Part shown: positions 6,201 to 7,208 of the stretch, in pieces
Position numbering within the stretch: position 1 is the stretch's first letter
How the letters are laid out: every line of letters starts with the position of its first letter
Notes under the pieces: generated by a model
The model's database searches: none
Seen by the model: the letters and a program-made list of their open reading frames with translations, nothing else
Told to the model about the DNA's origin: nothing
Position numbers and translations under genes: made by a program
NCBI GenBank assembly: GCA_002433675.1
Contig: DJIP01000044.1
Location: forward strand, 1-7,208
Direction: 5' to 3'
Source: Halomonas halophila
Lineage (GTDB): Bacteria > Pseudomonadota > Gammaproteobacteria > Pseudomonadales > Halomonadaceae
DNA length: 7,208 bases

Positions 6201-7208
6201 GCCACCTCGTCGCCTACGGCGACGCCCGAGGCGTAGACAGCAGCACTGGCCGTACCTGCAGGGTTCGGATGCTCGCCGTACTGCTGGCCAATCTCGAAGC
6301 GGTCGTCGCCGCGTCCTCCGTCCAGCGTCATCACGGTCGATGTGCCATCGACCACGAAGCTGTCGGCGCCGTCGTGGCCATTGATGGTCACCCGGGCATT
6401 GATGCTGGTCCCCACATCGATACGCTCCACGGCACTGCCTGCCTCGGCCAGGCGCGCGACGAAGTTGTCACGGACCAGGAACAGATCGCCCGTGGTAGAT
6501 GCGCTCGACAGGGCACGAACCATACTACCGTCGTAGTTGTCGTAGCCACGACCTTCGATGAACAGGGTGTCCGCTCCGGCATTGCTGGCGCCGCTGTCGA
6601 GAACGCGAATGCGGTAGTCGCCCTGATCCCCCTGGCGGGTGACGATCCGGTGCTCGTCGCTGCCGGAACCACCGTCCAGGGTCAACAACGCCTGGCGATC
6701 ATTGAGCTCCACCACCGTCAGACGGTCATTGTTGCCGTCACCGGCCACCAGCATGGCGCCCGCCAGGGTGCCAGCATGGACCAGCATGTCATCGTCGCCG
6801 CTGCCTCCGTGGAAGCTCATGTTGTTGGTCACCGCGATATCGCCGTGCACATGCAGAACGTCTTCGTCGTCGCCCAGATCGACGGCGATTGACCCTGCGC
6901 GATGCCGGCCATCGAAGATCAGACGATCGTCTCCCGCCCGGGTCACCACCGTCAGGCTGTCGGCAAACTGCCATTGGCCCAGGAAGGACACCAGATCGTC
7001 GCCATCCCCACTGTCTACCGACAGGGTGTCGGCCCGGTGATCGCCGTTGAAGGTAACGGTGTCCACCCCCGACCCGGTGGTAACACTGGCCGCTGTGGTG
7101 ACGGTCAGGTCTTCAGTCACGTCCAGGGTATTCGCGCCCTCGCCCAAGACGATGGCGAGCGATCCGGCCTGGATGCTCCCATCCAAGGTGATGCTGTCAT
7201 CACCACCC
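299..7208 (-). CDS. Giant RTX-like calcium-binding surface protein (5' partial)
   Basis: This is an uninterrupted minus-strand frame ending in TGA at 299..301. It stays open to the right edge: the codons before the TTG at 7184..7186 read GGDDSIT, which continues the repeat pattern, so the true start lies outside the window. The protein is dominated by Gly and Asp, has few Lys, and I found no Cys in 2,295 residues. Order of parts: GxGxD units every 22-23 residues (to 180), family-conserved region (181-490), Calx-beta-like repeats (500-940), GLGM/GSW modules (941-1140), PLVVFGDTS and classical RTX nonapeptides (1166-1255), 13 GDNG units (1291-2070), an unrecognised region (2071-2165), a Pro/Ala/Ser linker, and a hydrophobic segment with a basic tail. 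GGxGxDxL repeats are known to bind calcium and fold as beta-rolls outside the cell. An extracellular or surface role, perhaps adhesion or matrix, is inferred; no enzymatic domain is visible. The motif set recalls giant proteins annotated as LEPR-XLL or Calx-beta proteins. Confidence 0.9.
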   Translation of the reverse strand, partial: GGDDSITLDGSIQAGSLAIVLGEGANTLDVTEDLTVTTAASVTTGSGVDTVTFNGDHRADTLSVDSGDGDDLVSFLGQWQFADSLTVVTRAGDDRLIFDGRHRAGSIAVDLGDDEDVLHVHGDIAVTNNMSFHGGSGDDDMLVHAGTLAGAMLVAGDGNNDRLTVVELNDRQALLTLDGGSGSDEHRIVTRQGDQGDYRIRVLDSGASNAGADTLFIEGRGYDNYDGSMVRALSSASTTGDLFLVRDNFVARLAEAGSAVERIDVGTSINARVTINGHDGADSFVVDGTSTVMTLDGGRGDDRFEIGQQYGEHPNPAGTASAAVYASGVAVGDEVAVTQAGNGFVSRGNGQAMSVLGGEGNDQYQVYATQAPLALDGEDGYDSLSAFGSSVDDNFVITAGAVFGAGLNLSHDDLERVRVEAGAGDDRIQVLSTRESVLTEVIGGLGSDQIQVAGDVSGEVKAIDAKGVSSLVGHGTLSADEAYANLLAEALTVQVASPEHGAVLVDQPGGATRVVEGGEAATYWLSTNLPTTGIADGSRVTLTLSASMASTQDRHAAGASSAETLLLSLDALGEFTQAITVDFVFTGDSWSPRQQIFVKAPTDGLAEGTRQVAISYLAQVETPSAMPQALATLLDQPIADTEITVFDATRGDVVVSTAQDRLKVIEGEGASAQSGSVEVRLSVAPQAGEVITVSVDLSAFGGRLVAKHGATLTFDASNWNKPQTLVLEARGNSEIEDRIDAQLGFDIFSNLGQTSLFAERATSKVDVSVHDDDSAGLVVEQSDGGTRVSTLGGSDSYTIRLTKVPSAEVRVHLNSDGQTEFSLGGRIVLDTLFDGERSVTVLAAQRAGAILVLEGGDWASLGAQTGRYLGLEDGSGSSIAGRLRINHIDAQGRLHLMADDTLASWVGDSLTLTTVTTPAVVFDASNWADKVAVEVVAETQYRAPVEAGMQFVTERRLSAIQGPLIVEGGTVADTPVPSVPLMLPSEGVSALAAETSGSEHQDNDSLVLHMDASVADLSGAIGAERVSGLGMGEGVLSQDDGVGGTIDTERGVHFHGVEIFEALMGEGNDQLAIDADPVAFDGDWQAQTVAGVSLLSRGAGSWYADGFRAGDSVLVGEQRLLIRDITSAGALVLDGVVNASSGRVIREMPLSVVHGGGGDDHIRVSGGYQRQMPLVVFGDTSRIGERYSAVGGRPTLLAQPFLEAGENLLDASQADGGVVLVGGAGADTLIGGFGDDQLFGGSGDDRLSDEKGGNNHLYGDGGIDVDLSRRLSQAEAVMTVHASAAAIVHPTGDSLTAGDDVLSTGRGNDILLGDHGVIQLEARPGEAGLRLLDSQRVLVVEGVDMASGGDDSLSVSGGDNLLIGGSGNDTLSGGGASDWLIGDNARIILKVVNELASGATLVLKDSIHDGGDRLFGGEGDDLLLGGGGSDVLYGGSATSGGHSGDDLLVGDYVRLDVVGIQVRELATLPSANGAADRLDGGDGRNVLIGGEGSDSLSTGGNDSVTVASPERSASVAIGDHGLLEWNAAGVLVSATSRLTSDTAASETAAMLNARGGDDSIRLSGGHSVVIGGVGSDLIEIVKAGDGARHVVLGDRGTLSWTDDGVLVSGDSLTPAVGGADRVAVESGSVTALGGVGADTIEISTASVDARHLLFGDNGSLRQSATGVLLSAASNATAIGGDDIIVVNAGSVTAIGGAGDDRLWITAAATASRHQLIGDNGRLQWDDASVLRTMVSTASAVAGQDRIDVNAGRNEIIGGAGSDTITTGDQASTVLADLGRLEWNATAHLVSARSLAHGHGGADNVSVGSGGNLVIGAEGDDVITSTAGDDKVAGDHAEVLFDASGVVTSFTSLHFAIGGVDTITTGNGDDWIIGGFDGERLSALGGDNVVIGDNGSITARDGIRQEVKSLDRRQGTGGDDLILLGLGRDQAVGGVGADTLINAGGETVAIADDGRILSDTSGRYRLAETGNIALRNDNHLIGGIDRDVLLGGGGKDTLEGGTGNDILMGDFARVTRVPGLITIETIDNFEGSDDVILTGLGHDVAMGGAGFDGFGGDYGFDILIGEYGRVRLSVVAAGSTSVPEVERVTSIVTLAQGKLDLVRGAQQNLYREQEPGGRLAAWSWMDRTEFALGEAMVSHDRPAAVAPSQGLEDLRGVVAGWAAHHDSRGGMISGLPLFAAPPAAGSAPTAPDAAEGSESLEAVPSVDDATLDQSPQAAGSPASTEVSPKVSSEAAASVPAEQQGAMGSSALGGLATALAGAGWGVARAMTSSTEHTDRLKTLRREQAAEQWRRLRKDDDEETS
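302..478 (-). other. C-terminal hydrophobic segment with Arg-rich charged tail
   Basis: Residues 2237-2295. No charged residue occurs from 2234 to 2258, including SSALGGLATALAGAGWGV (2240-2257). A strongly charged tail follows, with DRLKTLRREQAAEQWRRLRK (2269-2288), ending DDDEETS. A Gly/Ala-rich membrane-like helix followed by a basic tail resembles a C-terminal membrane anchor or sorting signal more than a standard RTX secretion signal. Hydrophobicity is modest, so membrane insertion is not certain. Confidence 0.5.
479..691 (-). other. Pro/Ala/Ser/Glu-rich low-complexity linker
   Basis: Residues 2166-2236 are dominated by Ala, Pro, Ser and Glu, for example AAPPAAGSAPTAPDAAEGSE (2171-2190). 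They lack aromatic residues after Phe2170 and any repeat turn. This looks like a disordered, extended spacer between the folded repeats and the C-terminal hydrophobic segment. Confidence 0.7.
692..976 (-). other. Unrecognised C-terminal region after the repeats
   Basis: Residues 2071-2165 follow the last GEYG turn and have no GxGxD motif. The stretch is mixed in composition, with RGAQQNLYREQEPGG (2095-2109), LAAWSWMDRTEFALGEAM (2111-2128) and VAGWAAHHDSRGG (2150-2162). It has several Trp and looks more like a compact or helical domain than the repeats. I recognise no family. It could cap the beta-roll or take part in export or anchoring. Confidence 0.45.
977..3316 (-). repeat. Thirteen-unit GDNG / RTX ladder
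   Basis: Residues 1291-2070. Each unit has a GGxD turn, a second GGxGxD turn, then hIGDNGxhxh and a variable hairpin ending in Ser-rich sequence. The 'GD' anchor (AD or GE in three units) falls at residues 1306, 1375, 1443, 1511, 1586, 1648, 1710, 1768, 1826, 1884, 1943, 2001 and 2057. Spacing is 68-75 residues at first, 62 in the middle and 56-59 at the end. Examples are LLGDHGVIQLE, LIGDNGRLQWD and VIGDNGSITAR. The array is presumably a long calcium-loaded beta-roll stalk. GDNG-type units occur, from memory, in other giant Ca-binding proteins. Confidence 0.8.
3422..3766 (-). repeat. PLVVFGDTS segment and classical RTX nonapeptides
   Basis: Residues 1141-1255. VVHGGGGDDHIRV opens the block, followed by PLVVFGDTSRIG (1166-1177) and AGENLLDASQ (1197-1206). 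From 1215 come consecutive nonapeptides: GGAGADTLI, GGFGDDQLF and GGSGDDRLS, then GGNNHLYGDGG. These are textbook GGxGxDxLx calcium-binding repeats that form a parallel beta-roll. This is the most canonical RTX stretch in the window and the best single piece of evidence for calcium binding. Confidence 0.85.
3767..3991 (-). other. GSW-type beta module
   Basis: Residues 1066-1140 include GAGSWYADGFRAGDSVLVG, LLIRDITSAGALVLDG and SSGRVIRE. The pattern 'GSW.ADGF..GD.V.V.G....L.I..I...G.L.L.G' is one I associate with small all-beta modules repeated in large bacterial surface proteins. It sits between the GEGND turn and the next GGGGDDHI turn, so it interrupts an RTX-like series. Its function is unknown. 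Confidence 0.5.
3992..4366 (-). other. IQGPL/GLGM linker region of the giant protein
   Basis: Residues 941-1065 contain LSAIQGPLIVEGG (950-962), VPLMLPSEG (972-980), SGLGMG (1020-1025) and GVEIFEALMGEGND (1049-1062). From memory, GLGM followed by a 'GxExxEALxxxLGxGND' closing turn is a recurring module in this class of giant proteins. The closing GEGND is RTX-like. The start of the region is low in repeats and may be a flexible hinge. Confidence 0.5.
4367..5689 (-). repeat. Three Calx-beta-like / Ig-like repeats
   Basis: Residues 500-940 hold three divergent copies of a common plan: a V-x-E-G-type opening, a strand pair, then a D(A)SNW-like strand and an acidic close. Copy 1 (about 505-642) has RVVEGGEAATYWL and GDSWSPRQQIFVKA. 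Copy 2 (about 643-765) has LKVIEGEG, LTFDASNWNKPQTLVLEA and an acidic NSEIEDR. Copy 3 (about 766-940) has DDDSAGLVVEQSDGG just at its start, DSYTIRLTKVPSAEVRV and VVFDASNW. Calx-beta folds are calcium-binding beta-sandwiches common in large extracellular proteins. Copy boundaries are approximate and family membership was not tested by profile. Confidence 0.65.
4457..4666 (-). other. Insert inside the third Calx-beta-like repeat
   Basis: Residues 841-910 separate the opening strands of copy 3 (DSYTIRL, about 788-794) from its DASNW strand (916-920). The other copies are continuous here. The insert contains LEGGDWASLG, YLGLEDGSG, LRINHIDAQGRLHLM and WVGDSLTL. The pattern 'G-x-W ... L-x-I-x-x-I-x(3)-G-x-L-x-L' resembles the later module at 3767..3991, so the two may be diverged copies. 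Confidence 0.45.
5717..6646 (-). other. Family-conserved region with scattered GxGxD turns
   Basis: Residues 181-490. Motifs in order are LFLVRD (235-240), INARVTINGHDGADSF (262-277), LDGGRGDDRFEIGQQYG (288-304), GGEGNDQY (350-357), GAGLN (397-401), VIGGLGSDQIQVAGDVSG (434-451) and TLSADEAYANLL (469-480). From memory this order recurs in giant Ca-binding/Calx-beta surface proteins, where it precedes Calx-beta-like repeats as it does here. No function is known to me for this segment; the GxGxD turns suggest calcium-stabilised beta structure. Confidence 0.6.
6647..7207 (-). repeat. GxGxD units at alternating 22/23-residue period
   Basis: GxGxDxL-like turns start at residues -7, 15, 38, 60, 83, 105, 128, 150 and 173, so the steps are 22, 23, 22, 23, 22, 23, 22 and 23. 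Examples are GSGVDTVTF, GDGDDLVSF and GSGDDDMLV. Each unit has a GxGxD turn, a short hydrophobic-alternating strand, a loop and a second strand of LxVxx type. This fits one coil of a beta-helix or beta-roll per unit, with a potential calcium-binding turn on one edge. The first unit runs off the window edge, so the array is longer than shown. Confidence 0.8.

Noticed and set aside
7184..7186. TTG as the start codon of the giant gene
   Set aside because: The frame is open upstream to the window edge and reads GGDDSIT, which continues the 22/23-residue repeat pattern, so this is an internal Leu codon.

Overview
The window is one arm of a GC-rich (about 65 % in the one stretch counted), tightly packed, leftward-transcribed locus. 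It holds two partial genes on the minus strand and little else. Nearly all of it (299..7208) is the 3' part of one giant gene for an Asp/Gly-rich, cysteine-free, RTX-like calcium-binding surface protein. At least 2,302 codons are visible, and the N-terminus lies beyond the right edge. The first 85 codons of a second gene (1..255) follow after a 43-base gap with its own ribosome binding site. The composition (high GC, very acidic, few lysines, no cysteines) and the family suggest a marine or halophilic gammaproteobacterium, perhaps Halomonas-like. That is an inference; no marker gene fixes the taxon.

Residue numbers below count the codon at 7184..7186 as residue 1; seven more residues upstream are visible. 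In protein order (right to left on the + strand) the parts are: a beta-helix-like array of GxGxD units spaced alternately 22 and 23 residues (6647..7207); a family-conserved region with scattered GxGxD turns (5717..6646); about three Calx-beta-like/immunoglobulin-like repeats, the third carrying an insert (4367..5689); a linker region with GLGM and IQGPL motifs (3992..4366); a GSW-type module (3767..3991); a block with PLVVFGDTS and then classical RTX nonapeptides (3422..3766); a ladder of 13 'GDNG' units (977..3316); a 95-residue region of no recognised fold (692..976); a Pro/Ala/Ser/Glu linker (479..691); and a Gly/Ala-rich hydrophobic segment with an Arg-rich charged tail (302..478).

This mosaic matches, from memory, very large Ca-binding surface proteins of marine and soil bacteria, often annotated as LEPR-XLL, Calx-beta or calcium-binding proteins. 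The second gene start resembles the N-terminal GAF-like part of some periplasmic adaptor (HlyD/RND-MFP type) proteins. If so, the pair would be a giant exoprotein followed by part of its export or anchoring machinery. That link is an inference from 85 residues.

No RNA genes, insertion sequences, CRISPR arrays, attachment sites or convincing terminators were seen. The very long open frame on the + strand (716..5437) is explained as an antisense shadow lying in codon register with the giant gene.
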